Source of the DNA: Promerops cafer
Lineage: Eukaryota > Chordata > Aves > Passeriformes > Nectariniidae
Assembly (NCBI GenBank): GCA_013398275.1
Contig: VZSE01001826.1
Span: forward strand, 186,001-250,000
Direction: 5' to 3'
Length of the DNA: 64,000 nucleotides
Shown piece after piece: positions 46,823-57,260 of this stretch. The translations under genes and the position numbers were made by a program. The number at the start of each line of letters is the position of its first letter. The stretch's first letter is position 1. Below the pieces are notes generated by a model. The model saw nothing but the letters and a program-made list of their open reading frames with translations. It had not been told where the DNA came from and ran no database searches.

Positions 46823-47222
46823 CTCATGGAACCATTAAGTTTGGAACAGATGTCTAAAATCATCACTCCCAGCTGTTAACCCAGCACTGACAAGTCTGCC
46901 ACCATGTCTCTAAGCACCACACCAACACATCTTTTAAATCCCTCCAGGGATGAGGACTCCACCACTTGCCTGGGCAGCCTGTGCCAGGGCCGGACCACCC
47001 TTTCTGTGAAGAAATTTTTTGTACTAACAAATCTAAACCTCCTCTCCTCATTTCCTCTTGCCCTGTCCCTTTCCCTTGGAGAAGAGATCAACCTCCACTT
47101 GTCTACAGCCTCCTGTCAGGGAGTGGTCAAGGTGAGAAGATCCCCTCTGAACCTCTTTTTCTGCAGGCTGAGCCCCCCCAGCTCCCTCAGCTGCCCCTCA
47201 GAGGCCAAACCCAGCCAGACCC
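46823..47222 (-). mobile_element. CR1 LINE, 3' end, reverse orientation (copy A)
   Basis: Reverse complement of a CR1 3' end: TGGAACCATTAAGTTTGGAACAG; TAAAATCATCACTCCCAGCTGTTAACCCAGCACTG; CTTTTAAATCCCTCCAGGGATG; CTGGGCAGCCTGTGCCAGG; GACCACCCTTTCTGTGAAGAAATTTTT; and so on to CCAGCCAGACCC. The part 46992-47222 is a near-perfect inverted match of 49101-49331 (228 of 231 positions). A minus-strand copy with a complete 3' end and 5' truncation at 47222. Confidence 0.95.
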
Positions 47223-48291
47223 ATCCAGGGATGTGAGCAGGAACACCCCAGCCACGTGCTGTGATCTTCCTCCCGAGCACTTCATGCTGCATTTACTCCC
47301 TCAAACTTCTTCCAGATACCTTTTCCCATCAAAACCCTTTTCACTGATTTGCACTCCCCTGTCTCCATAACCTTCTATCATTTTCTTTTTCCACACGTGG
47401 CACTTTTGCTGCACTGGACTCCACAGAGCTGAGATGCCACCAGAGAGAGCCGGTGCATGCAGCAGGAACTCCCAGTCCCCATCCCAGTCCCAGCCACTCA
47501 TTCCTTGGCCAAAATCTGATCTTTCTGCTTCTCCTTGGTGTGTAAGGCACAGCAAGAAGCAGGAGCAGGATGGGTGGTCACAGGCTGGTGGAGGGGGGGT
47601 TACTCAGCCAGGCTGGTGCCCTGCTGGGATGGCAAAATCCACCGTCCACCACCTCTGGCTCACAGCTGTGGGCCACCAACACCACATGGCACACGAGCAC
47701 CTGTGGATTTTGGGAATGGCTCTCACTCCTGACGTGCCTCTCAAGCCATGGGTTTCTCAGCTCCCCTGCCAACACATCTCAGCTGTCAGCTCCACTGGAG
47801 GCAGGAAGCTGAGATGTGGGGCTGCAGAGCCGCCGCTGACTGCCAGGAAGGGAAGGAGATCAGAAGATCACTCTCTGAAGAATTAAGATCCTAATCTGCC
47901 TTAAGCTGCTCAGCACTGCCACGGGCCCTCCTGAGGCAGCAGCTCCTCTCATCCCATGGCAAGGACAGCAGATGAGGCACAGCAAGGCGGAGCCTGGCAC
48001 GGGCTTCACAGCCACAAAACAGAGGCTGGCAAAGCAAAGATCAAGCCTCAATTAGACTTTACCCTTCATTATGTAGTTTGCTGTCGCCTCGGCTCATTAA
48101 AAGCCAGCTGCAGGTAGGAGGAAGCATCAGAGGGATTATCCAGAGCGCAGCTGTGTGAGGAGATCTGATCTCTCAGCAGCAGCAGGAACCAGAGCCAAAG
48201 TCCCTTCCTGCTCCTCGGAAAAGCTGCCCAGTGAGGACACGGTGATCCTGCTGCCCCTGCAGCATCACCTGGCAGCAGGAGCAGCCACAGC
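47223..48291. other. Unique sequence without a supported gene
   Basis: GC-rich spacer between CR1 copy A and the pentamer array. A 150-codon frame (47434-47886) has no known domain. No repeat recognised. Confidence 0.45.
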
Positions 48292-48970
48292 CTCTTCTCT
48301 TCTCTTCTCTTCTCTTCTCTTCTCTTCTCTTCTCTTCTCTTCTCTTCTCTTCTCTTCTCTTCTCTTCTCTTCTCTTCTCTTCTCTTCTCTTCTCTTCTCT
48401 TCTCTTCTCTTCTCTTCTCTTCTCTTCTCTTCTCTTCTCTTCTCTTCTCTTCTCTTCTCTTCTCTTCTCTTCTCTTCTCTTCTCTTCTCTTCTCTTCTCT
48501 TCTCTTCTCTTCTCTTCTCTTCTCTTCTCTTCTCTTCTCTTCTCTTCTCTTCTCTTCTCTTCTCTTCTCTTCTCTTCTCTTCTCTTCTCTTCTCTTCTCT
48601 TCTCTTCTCTTCTCTTCTCTTCTCTTCTCTTCTCTTCTCTTCTCTTCTCTTCTCTTCTCTTCTCTTCTCTTCTCTTCTCTTCTCTTCTCTTCTCTTCTCT
48701 TCTCTTCTCTTCTCTTCTCTTCTCTTCTCTTCTCTTCTCTTCTCTTCTCTTCTCTTCTCTTCTCTTCTCTTCTCTTCTCTTCTCTTCTCTTCTCTTCTCT
48801 TCTCTTCTCTTCTCTTCTCTTCTCTTCTCTTCTCTTCTCTTCTCTTCTCTTCTCTTCTCTTCTCTTCTCTTCTCTTCTCTTCTCTTCTCTTCTCTTCTCT
48901 TCTCTTCTCTTCTCTTCTCTTCTCTTCTCTTCTCTTCTCTTCTCTTCTCTTCTCTTCTCTTCTCTTCTCT
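48292..48970. repeat. (TTCTC)n pentanucleotide array, 679 bp
   Basis: A perfectly regular pentamer (TTCTC on plus, GAGAA on minus), about 136 copies, without a single interruption. An N sits at its right edge (48971), where the assembly probably could not resolve the end. One strand is all pyrimidine and the other all purine, with mirror symmetry, so the tract could form a triplex. Because 15 is a multiple of 5 and no unit contains a stop, all six frames are open; the resulting frames of 288-395 codons (SLLFS or REEKR repeats) are artefacts. Confidence 0.98.
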
Positions 48971-49100
48971 NTCCACCAGGTGGGGCCTGATGAACTCAGC
49001 ATACCAAGAGACTGGGAGTAGCCCAAAAGATAAAGGGCCACCAGTGGCCATCTACGAACACCCACCCCAGACTCTGCCTCTGGCAGGGTTGGAGACACCG
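48971..49100. other. Unresolved base and short unique spacer
   Basis: Begins with the single N at the end of the pentamer array. The remaining 129 bp up to CR1 copy B are unique and show no recognised element. Confidence 0.7.
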
Positions 49101-49331
49101 GGGTCTGGCTGGGTTTGGCCTCTGAGGGGTGGCTGAGGGAGCTGGGGGGGCTCAGCCTGCAGAAAAAGAGGTTCAGAGGGGATCTTCTCACCTTGACCAC
49201 TCCCTGACAGGAGGCTGTAGACAAGTGGAGGTTGATCTCTTCTCCAAGGGAAAGGGACAGGGCAAGAGGAAATGAGGAGAGGAGGTTTCGATTTGTTAGT
49301 ACAAAAAATTTCTTCACAGAAAGGGTGGTCC
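49101..49331 (+). mobile_element. CR1 LINE segment, inverted near-duplicate of copy A (copy B)
   Basis: 231 bp from GGGTCTGGCTGG to AAGGGTGGTCC. Compared with the reverse complement of 46992-47222 I count three substitutions and no indels. Its 5' limit is the same as that of copy A. Its 3' limit stops inside CR1, before the standard 3' end that copy A has, and the next bases lead into an LTR. This shared breakpoint and near-identity are unusual for two independent CR1 insertions. Confidence 0.93.
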
Positions 49332-49640
49332 AGAAAAGACTGAAAAGAAAATCAAGGAATGAAGATCTAATTAACATCAGAAGTGAAAAAATCCAGATCC
49401 AATAGGAGACCAAATACTGAGAACTACTTGGGACCAATGAACACTGACCCAATTAATTTCTATGAGTTTTGACTGTATAAAAGATCTGAAAAATCTAGTT
49501 AAAGCCATGTGTCATGAAGTGATTCTCTGTACACCCGGGCTGTGTGTGGATGAGATGATTTCTGTGGTACATCCTGGCCAGATAATAAAGTAATGCCTTG
49601 ACTCTCTAACTTTAAAGATGTTGTTGGAGGTTTTTTTGTT
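49332..49640 (+). mobile_element. Solo LTR, same family as 43860-44255
   Basis: Contains ACCAATGAACA, TATAAAAG at 49476-49483, CTGTGTGTGGATGAGATGATTTCTG, CTGGCCAGATAATAAAGTAATGCC with AATAAA at 49584-49589, and ACTCTCTAAC, in the same order as the LTR at 43860-44255. It starts immediately or within about 10 bp after CR1 copy B (first TG at 49341). No internal viral genes; termini and target duplication not resolved. Confidence 0.65.
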
Positions 49641-52600
49641 GCTCCCGCAGTCTCGGTGACGCTGCCACTGCAGCCTGGCTGCTCAGGGGGACCTTTCCAG
49701 CCGAGTGCAGCTGCTCCTCCTCCAGCCCTGCGAGTTCAGCTCCGTGCCACAGAGCAGTTTGACTCCTCCCCACCTCTGGGCGTTGGGATGCTGCTGCAGG
49801 GAGCCAGTGGGAAAGGCACGTACCCAAAATACACTGAAATCAAAACCACACGGTCCCTGCTGTGCAGCAAAGAGGAGGAAGGGAGTCAGTGAACAAATAT
49901 TTGCCTGGCTACTCTGCTTTCTAGCACAGAGAGTCTGAAGAAGCAAAAGCCCAGCTTTCCAGTAAAACTCAGCCCACTGGTGCTGCCCACACTCCAAAAT
50001 TGTGGTAGCTTGGTAACTTCCCAGTGTTTGGTCTCATTTTCTGTTGAGGAAGCCAACAGAACAAGGGGAATGAGGTGATTTCAGAGCACTCAAAGCCAAA
50101 CTGCTGAGTAATAAATCAGCCAGCTCTCCCCCTTGCTGCTCCAGGACACTGCAAGTTGTGCCAACTGCTTTTTCTCTCAGCACTGTTGGTTTTACACCCA
50201 CTCCAGAAGTCCCAGGACTGTTCTCACTGTCTGTCTTGGGTCACATCTGGAGCACAGGGCAGAGGGCTACACTTGCAGAGCAGCCAAGATGGGCCCCAAG
50301 GTGGTGGTCACCTGCTGGACACACATTGTCCCCTGGCTCAGGAAAGTAAATCCTCCAGCAGGAGGACTGATGGAGCCTGATCTCCTCTGCGTCCTGTCTC
50401 ATTGCCTGGCATTTTATCCAAGGCAGTTTGTGGGTTCAGCCCCTTAGCAGGCACTAAAGGATCCAGAAGGGAGACAGATGTGAATGTCCTGACGTGGGGA
50501 AACTTGTGAGACCATCCTGTTCTGCTCATCAGTCACTGCACTTAGAGAAACTGTGGTCAGGAGTAGATGCTCTGGTGCCCAATATTTTATAATGTGGCTG
50601 TATTTTCTGCCTGGGTTTGAGATCTCTTTCCTTAGGTGGGTGCTCTGATGTTTCACACTGCCAGAATCCACTCTGCAGCCCTGCTCAGTGGGGTTTTTCA
50701 CTGTTCAGGTCTCTTTACTTTACCTGCTCTGCAGCCTTTGTGAAATGTGTAGTTAAAATCACTGAGATCTGACTCTTTCAATCACATCCCAGTGGAGCAA
50801 AGCCCTGAGCTGAGCAGGGAATAGGGAAGGCTTGACAACCACTCTCAGCTGAGCACGAGTGCAATCACCTAAGCCACGCTTCTTTAGGAGCCAGTCTAAA
50901 AATAACACAGAAAAGCTGTAGAAATTGGAGCTCTAGTATTTTTTAGGGTGAAACAAGTGTAGAGTCCTGATGTGAATCCTTGCTCTTGCTCTCCTGCCAT
51001 GCTGACATTCCCCACCAGCCCTCACCTCTCTCAGCCATGACCACTCTGCTTTGCCAGCTGCTGGCACCAACCAAGGAAATTCCGATGTCTGTGGCAAACT
51101 CCAGCTCAAGGAACAGCTTGTTTTCCACTGCCCAGAGCCTGCAGCTTTAAATATGGCCCCAAGTTTGAAAACAGAGTCCTTGTTTTTCGTGGAAAGCCTC
51201 ATCCATCTTCACAAATTCCAATGCATCCAGGCTGTCACAGCGTGGTGCTTCCTACCACTCGCCCAGGTGCAAAATAAAAATGAGAAAAGGAGCATTGTAA
51301 GAGCAAGGCAGCATCATTGGGCTTTTCCTTTGCTTCTATCATGTCCTAGGCAGGGAGATGGAAATATTCCCAAGATTTTGACCCGCCCCAGCCCTTGGAA
51401 ACATGAGGCTGGTTACAAAAGCACTGCCCAGGCAGTGATGGCTGATGCAGGTGGATCCTCCACTGCAAGAGAGAAGAGCAAACTCCCAGCTCCCTGCCCA
51501 GAGCAGCACTCTGGGACAACTCTGGGAGTCTGCTGACAGCCACCAGCCTCACCTGGGCTGCAGGAGAGGGAAGGAGACCCGCTGGAGGCGTTCTGTGCAT
51601 CCTGCCATGATAAACAAGGGGGGAATGATAAACAGGGAAAGACTTGCAGAGTTTCTCTCCTGTACCAAAGCCCTGGCAGCAGCGAGTGCCTCTGCACTCC
51701 TGTCACAGCCCAGGCAGCTGGGAGAGGAAGAGAAGCAGCAGGAGTGGGAATGATGCAGGCACACAGATCCCGAGCAAGTGCCGTGCTCCGGGCCCCCACT
51801 GGCACTCGGGACATGGCAGAAGGGCACTGCAGCCGCAGCCACCGCTGCAGGGCAGCCCGGTGCTTCTCCTGGCAGCAGCAGCCACGGCTGCACCCGCCCA
51901 GCACAGAGATGCTAATTGGGTATAGGAGAAGGGAGGAGGGAGAGAAGTGAAGAAAGGAAGGGGAGGGGGGAAATACTGAAGCCCCAAATCAATGGGAAAA
52001 CACCACAATCCAACGCAGGCAGGATGAAACCAGCCCAGTACAACATTGTCCGGTTAAACTCGCAGCCCTGTATTATTCCCAGCTCGCATTAAGTAGCTCT
52101 GTAGTGTTAGTGCTGTTCTTGAAAGATAACTTCACCTTTGACCCCTTAAGCTCCGAGACACTCCTAAAAGTACCAGCATGTTATTATGAACAGAGGAGCA
52201 GTGTTAATGCTGAAATGCTCTATCCCCTTCTCCTCCCTCCTTGTCACCGCTGGATTTTAAAGCACAACGTTATTAAAAAAGAAAATATGTGCTGGGGATG
52301 CTCCATCCCCTTCCAGCAGCAATCTCTGCGTGTGAAAAGACCCCCTTGGGTTTGCACAGCGGGGGCTGAGGGGAGGCTTTTTCCAGCCTCCTCTGGTGTC
52401 GCTCCTGGGCATTTCCTGCCCTCTCTTTCTCCAAGGTTTCTGCTGTTCCCTCCCCAGGGCAGGGCAGGATGCTGACATGTCCCTCGGAGGGCGAGGGCAA
52501 CGCCACAGAAAGTCAGGTCACCTTCACACTCTGGAAAATATCCAAAAAATGCCTGAAACCCAAAGTGCTCTGAAGCCGCTGAGGTGAGGTGCTGGTGCTG

Positions 52601-52765
52601 GTGCTGACCCTGCATAGGCTGGGCTGGCATGGGCTCCATCCCGGCATTTCCCAAATGCCAGGAGAAACCTCTCCTCTTCCTTTCCACCCTCTCCCCTTCA
52701 TCATCATCAGCCGCCTCAGCTCTTCCTCCCAGGCTCTGCTGTTTTATGTTTGTGTTGCCTTCCTC
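49641..52765. other. Unique sequence without a supported gene
   Basis: Mixed composition. Several frames of 100-200 codons on both strands (for example minus strand 51413-51904 and 52244-52855, plus strand 51051-51536) overlap each other and have no recognisable domains. The 52030-52260 stretch is AT-richer and might be a conserved noncoding block. No repeat family recognised. Confidence 0.4.
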
Positions 52766-52835
52766 AGCCTGTGAAGTCTTTGGGGGCAGGAACAGGCTGT
52801 AATCTGTGTTTGTCAAGTGCCATGTAAACGGCTGG
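52766..52835 (+). mobile_element. Tail of an ancient amniote LINE/SINE
   Basis: GCCTGTGAAGTCTTTGGGGGCAGGAAC (52767-52793), then CTGTAATCTGTGTTTGTCAAGTGCC (52797-52821), matches the order AGACTGTAAGCTCTTTGGGGCAGGGACTGTCT...CTGTGTTTGTACAGYGCC of an old repeat tail shared by reptiles and birds (CR1/L3- or MIR-type; class uncertain). Confidence 0.55.
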
Positions 52836-55800
52836 CTAAATGTGTTTGTTTTCAACCGCTTATTTGTTTTTCGAAGGGGTAGTTACAGGAAAGTACACAG
52901 CGGAATAAGTAATCGGTGCGGAGCTGGGAGAGGATGGGAGAAGTGCTGTGTCCCCGCGGAGAGAGGCAGATGGCACCAGTGCGGTTTCCCTCCTCCCTTC
53001 TTTCCCCGACTTCACAGCCAGGGAGGGCTGGGGACAGCTCCAAAGGCACAAGAGATGTGTCAAAGGACACGAGCAGAGGATGCCAGGGCAGGTCACCAAG
53101 GTGTGCCCCGTGCCAGCCTCTCCCCCGGGCTTTATTCCTGAAGGCTGCTCTCTCTGCACTGCTCTGAATCCACGCACGTCGAGGGCACATATTTTACTGA
53201 GTTCTCCTTGACAGCCATAGCCCGTGTCCTTCCCGATGCTGACTCCAGCCCCTCCTGCCTGGCTTGCACAACTAATGAAACTGTAATCGCTTCCACCGCG
53301 GCATCTGCGGGGCTTTGAGGGTGGAACTGAGAGCAGGCCATCAGGAAACAGCCTGATTAAAAAGTACTTTGGGGAGGGGGCACTTTGCCTGAGGGTGACA
53401 ACGTCTCTTACACTTGAAATGAAATATATCCGTGTTGAAGAGTGGGAAAGAAGAGAGAAAAACTTTGGCCCCTGCGGAGGTTCAGAAGCCCTTAGGCTGT
53501 TGGCCACTGGATTCATGCACACTGTGCTTCAGTGCTTTAAAACGTGCCTAAAAAAGCAAGGTATTGCTACCCGGTGGACTGTAAAATATCCCATCACCAG
53601 CCAGCCATACACAGCGAGGATGTCATGCCATGGGGTTAGCAGCAGTATCATAGGCAAGGTAAAGATGCTTCATTGCATATATTAAAGGCAGCCCGAGCCC
53701 TAAATGCACCCTAAAGAAGATGGATCTCCTCGGGAAGCTGAGATCTATTCATCACAATCTGATTCCTAAGTGTCAATTAATCTTACAGCTTGTGTGTTGT
53801 TCCCCAGCCCTGACACATCTCTCACTGTCTCTGACTTGGAAGAGTAATGGGAGACAGTGTTTGAGTATATAAAAGATAATTAATAGAAAACATCCTTCCT
53901 TTAAAAAACAACCACCAAACCAACCTTTTAGTATAATACGTCTTTCCACCAGCATCCATTTCCACAGATGCAACTCGCAGCTTCTGCCATTTGGGGAATG
54001 TTAATTGCTCCGCAAGGAACTAAGTGTTTTAAAAGGGTGAGAAGGGCCCTGCTGAAGTATGCGGCTAACACAAAAGAAATGGTGATTTTTTTTAAACGCT
54101 CATTGTTCCCCTCTCAGCACCGAGCCCGTCCCTGGCTCTTGCTCTGGCATTACAGAAAAGCCACAGAGCCCCTGGCGCGGTGAGATGTAATGCAATGAGA
54201 TAATGTTATTTTACTTCTAACCTAACTCGGAGGGAAACAAAGCACGTGGACGGAGCCTGTTGCTCGCAGGGAGCCATCCCGGGATGCCGACACAGCAGCA
54301 GGGCCAGAGGATGGAGCTGGGCTTGCTGCGTGCACTGATGGGGGCAATGCAGGAAGGGGGCCCCCAGAGCAAGACTGGAGCACGGCAGGAAAAAGGCCTG
54401 GGAATGGGGGAAAAAAAATATTCATTTCCTGCGTATAGAGAGAGGAGAGGCTCCCCAGCGGGAAGGGGTTTAGTGAAAGGTATTTCCTGGTGAACAGCAA
54501 GGATTGGGTGGGGCTGGGCTGACGGGGATTCCCGCACGGATTTTTCAAAAGCACCCACCATGGAGTTGGACAGGATTCCTTTTGCTCCAGGAAAAGCTGC
54601 TGGGAAAGCCAGAGAGGGAGTACCTGGATGGGTCAGAGCTCGGCTGAATGGGGATGTGGCTTTGCAGGAGGAGATTTCCTGGGAAGAAGGGTGGAGGAGC
54701 TGCATTGCCACTCAAGGCACTAACCAGGAGCATAAATGTCTCTGCTCTGCCCCCATGGGAATTGCAAAATATCCAAGTCTGGCAGCATCAGCCCAGCATG
54801 GATTCTGTCCCTTTCTCCCCAAACAGATCTGTTCAGGGTGGAATATTGTGGCAGCCCCACAGCTGGGCCAGGAGCATTGTCCTGGTGCTGGAGGCTGCAG
54901 GGATGGAGCTCCAGCTCTCAGCTGTGTCCTGACATCTGGAAGTCTTCAAATACCAAATCTAGTCAAAATCTCGGCAGAGAGCCCTGGCAGCTGCGGTGAT
55001 GTGGGCCATGGAGGATGGGGTTGGCAGAACAGAGCAGCTTTTTTAGTCCCTTTTATAACGGACTGTAATTCCTGCCTGGAGGGGGTCAGCGAGAGTTCCT
55101 TTGGGTTTGTCCTTCCTGCTTTGTCTCCTGGCACAACAAAACCTTCAAGGCTTAAAACCACCTGAAACAAACCCAACAGGCCCATGGAAAGACACTTTCC
55201 TGGGAATGTCCATTGAGTCTTCTGGGATCCTTTGACCTCTCTTGGCTCTGGCTGGTTTTGCTGAGTGTTCCTGGGGTGCTGATTCCCAAACTTCCACTGG
55301 GGGTTGTGGGAGTGACACACATGATCAGGGAGAGATGAGAGCTCTGCACCCTCCGAGCCTGCCAGGACACCCTCACAGTCCAGTCTTCAAACAAAACTTG
55401 AGATTTTTAAAATCAACATTCTGTTAAAATCAACATTTTTCTCTTGATTAAATACTCATTTGCTTTGAGTAAGGATTCTAATATCAGCAGTTCTGACTCT
55501 AAGATCTTCTGCTTGCTTCACCTTGGTTTTAAAACCCCGATTCTCAAGTTCCTTTCTACAATTTTTGGGTATGGACTAATAGAAAAACAAGGCTCTTCCA
55601 CTTTTAGTTCCTGTGAACAGCTTTCCAGACAACACAAAGGAGAGCAAGTGAAGCACCCCATTACTGGGACAGCAAAGAGAGGTGGCCCTTTCCTACCCTC
55701 ACCAACAGGAAAAAACGTGTACAGGGACAATCTTGCAGAGTAAAGCACTACAGCTTCACCCTGCCACGAGCAGCAGATCAAACTCCCTGCTCTCCAAGGA

Positions 55801-56082
55801 TGGGAGATACAGTTGTAAGTCTGGAAGTGAAGGCAGGAGCTGTCAGACACAGTCAGGTTTCATCAGCCTGAATAAACAGGCTGTGAATCTCGTAATTACA
55901 GGTTCCCCCTTAGGATTTTGGCACGTCTACTCCTAACCCAACCCTGGAAAGTGCAGAAGGCATAGAAATGAAACCTAATAAAGCCTAAATATTATCTCCC
56001 ATATTCTGAGGCTCAGCAAAGGTTTGATTTACATTTCTAGCAAAGGTTCTTGCATCTGGAGCAATGGCTTGTATATTGTATT
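52836..56082. other. Unique sequence without a supported gene
   Basis: AT-rich parts at about 53560-54260 and 55380-55620 could hold conserved noncoding sequence; the rest is mixed. A 220-codon minus-strand frame (52860-53522) and a 201-codon plus-strand frame (54560-55165) have no recognised domain. No repeat family identified. Confidence 0.4.
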
Positions 56083-56155
56083 TGTCTAAGATTATAAGTG
56101 CTTCATGGCACTTACTGGATCTTGTAAATATTCTGTAAAGCGCTATCGACAGAAC
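56083..56155 (+). mobile_element. Tail of an ancient amniote LINE/SINE
   Basis: GTCTAAGATTATAAGTGCTTCATGGCA (56084-56110) and CTTGTAAATATTCTGTAAAGCGCTAT (56121-56146) follow the order AGATTGTAAGCTCTT..GGGCA...TTCTGT..TACAGCGCCTAGC of the same kind of old tail as at 52766. More diverged; class uncertain. Confidence 0.4.
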
Positions 56156-56570
56156 AATTATGGCAGAGGAATAACAGTTTTGAATCAACTCCTCTTGGAA
56201 GAAAAAAATGGATTTTGCCCTTTGCTGCTGCAAATGATCTGCAACTCAGTAATGCTTAACAGCACGTATGAGAAGAGTACTGTCAACTTTAAACCCCCCT
56301 GGCTGGTTTTTCCAAAATCTGCCCTCCCAGTTATGCTCCTGGGAAAGAGAACAAGGTCTGGGAGACTCCAGGTTATGGCAGCATGTTGGAAGAACGGGCT
56401 GTCCTACAGATAAGAGCAGCAAACCTCACCCTACTTGTTCATAACCAAATCTGCACTCTGACACCACAGATAAGACCTCTGGCTACACCCCTGGAAATTA
56501 TCTCACTCTTCACCTTCACTTGCGGCCTTTCCCTGTTACTTTTCCAACAGAAGCAGCAGGGACAGAGCTT
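56156..56570. other. Unique sequence, nothing recognised
   Basis: Mixed composition leading into a CpG-rich patch. Frames of about 100 codons without a domain. Confidence 0.4.
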
Positions 56571-57260
56571 TGGGGCAGCGAAGAGCTTGGTGTGAGTCGC
56601 TGCCCCGCGGGAAGCCCAGCTCGGCCCGGCTCCGGCCAGAATCGCTTTCCTCCGGGGAGGACCAGCCCCCTCGCCGGTGTGTCCGGAGCTCTGGGCAGCC
56701 TGGGAGCCGAGGGAAGAGGCAGCGGCCCCGTGTGCTGTGCCACTGATTGGGTGGTGGTGCTGGAGGGATGATGCTCACATCCTATTTTTAGCACAGCCTG
56801 CAGCAGGTTCGTGAGCGCGGCCGGCTGCGGGAACAATGCCACGGCGGACAGGGCCGGTAAAGCCCCACGCTCAACACCGAGGGAAACAGCAGCTCGCCTC
56901 AAAAATCACCTTCCTGCCTGTGGGGAGCCTCCCCAAACCTCTGCAGGGAAGCACAAAGGGTGTGAGAGCTCACGGAGCTCTGTCCTCCGCACAGCAGCTC
57001 CCGGGTCCTGCTGCTCCGCCGCGGCTCCCTGCGGGCTGCCAGACGGCTCCCTCGGCACCAGAACAGACAGCCGGGCACAGGCACACCCCAGAGGCGAGCC
57101 CTGCTGCCCTGCTGCCCCCCCAGGAGGAGGGCTCGGGCGCTGCGGTGTGTCCGAGGCAGCACAGCCGGCGCAGGGGTCCCTGAACAGCTCTGCTGTGTGT
57201 CCGTGCGGGCAGAGATCCAGCACCTGGGGCGGGGACTGCCAGCAGACCCCGGCTGCCAGC
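56571..57260. other. CpG-rich patch, candidate orphan CpG island
   Basis: CpG-dense for about 650 bp (GTCGCTGCCCCGCGGG, GCTCGGCCCGGCTCCGGCC, GAGCGCGGCCGGCTGCGGG, CTCCGCCGCGGCTCCC, CTCGGGCGCTGCGG). A 191-codon plus-strand frame starts at 56811 inside it. It has no recognised domain and is opposed by frames of 183, 141 and 122 codons, so I do not call a gene. CpG islands in birds usually mark promoters; no transcript evidence is visible here. Confidence 0.45.

Noticed and set aside
46966..47370. 134-codon plus-strand frame with a near-identical counterpart at 49.1-49.4 kb
   Set aside because: Both frames are antisense CR1 sequence; the similarity reflects the duplicated repeat, not a gene family.
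48155..49452. Open frames of 288-395 codons with SLLFS or REEKR repeats
   Set aside because: They arise only because a pentamer without stop words is open in all six frames; they also run through CR1 sequence. Not proteins.
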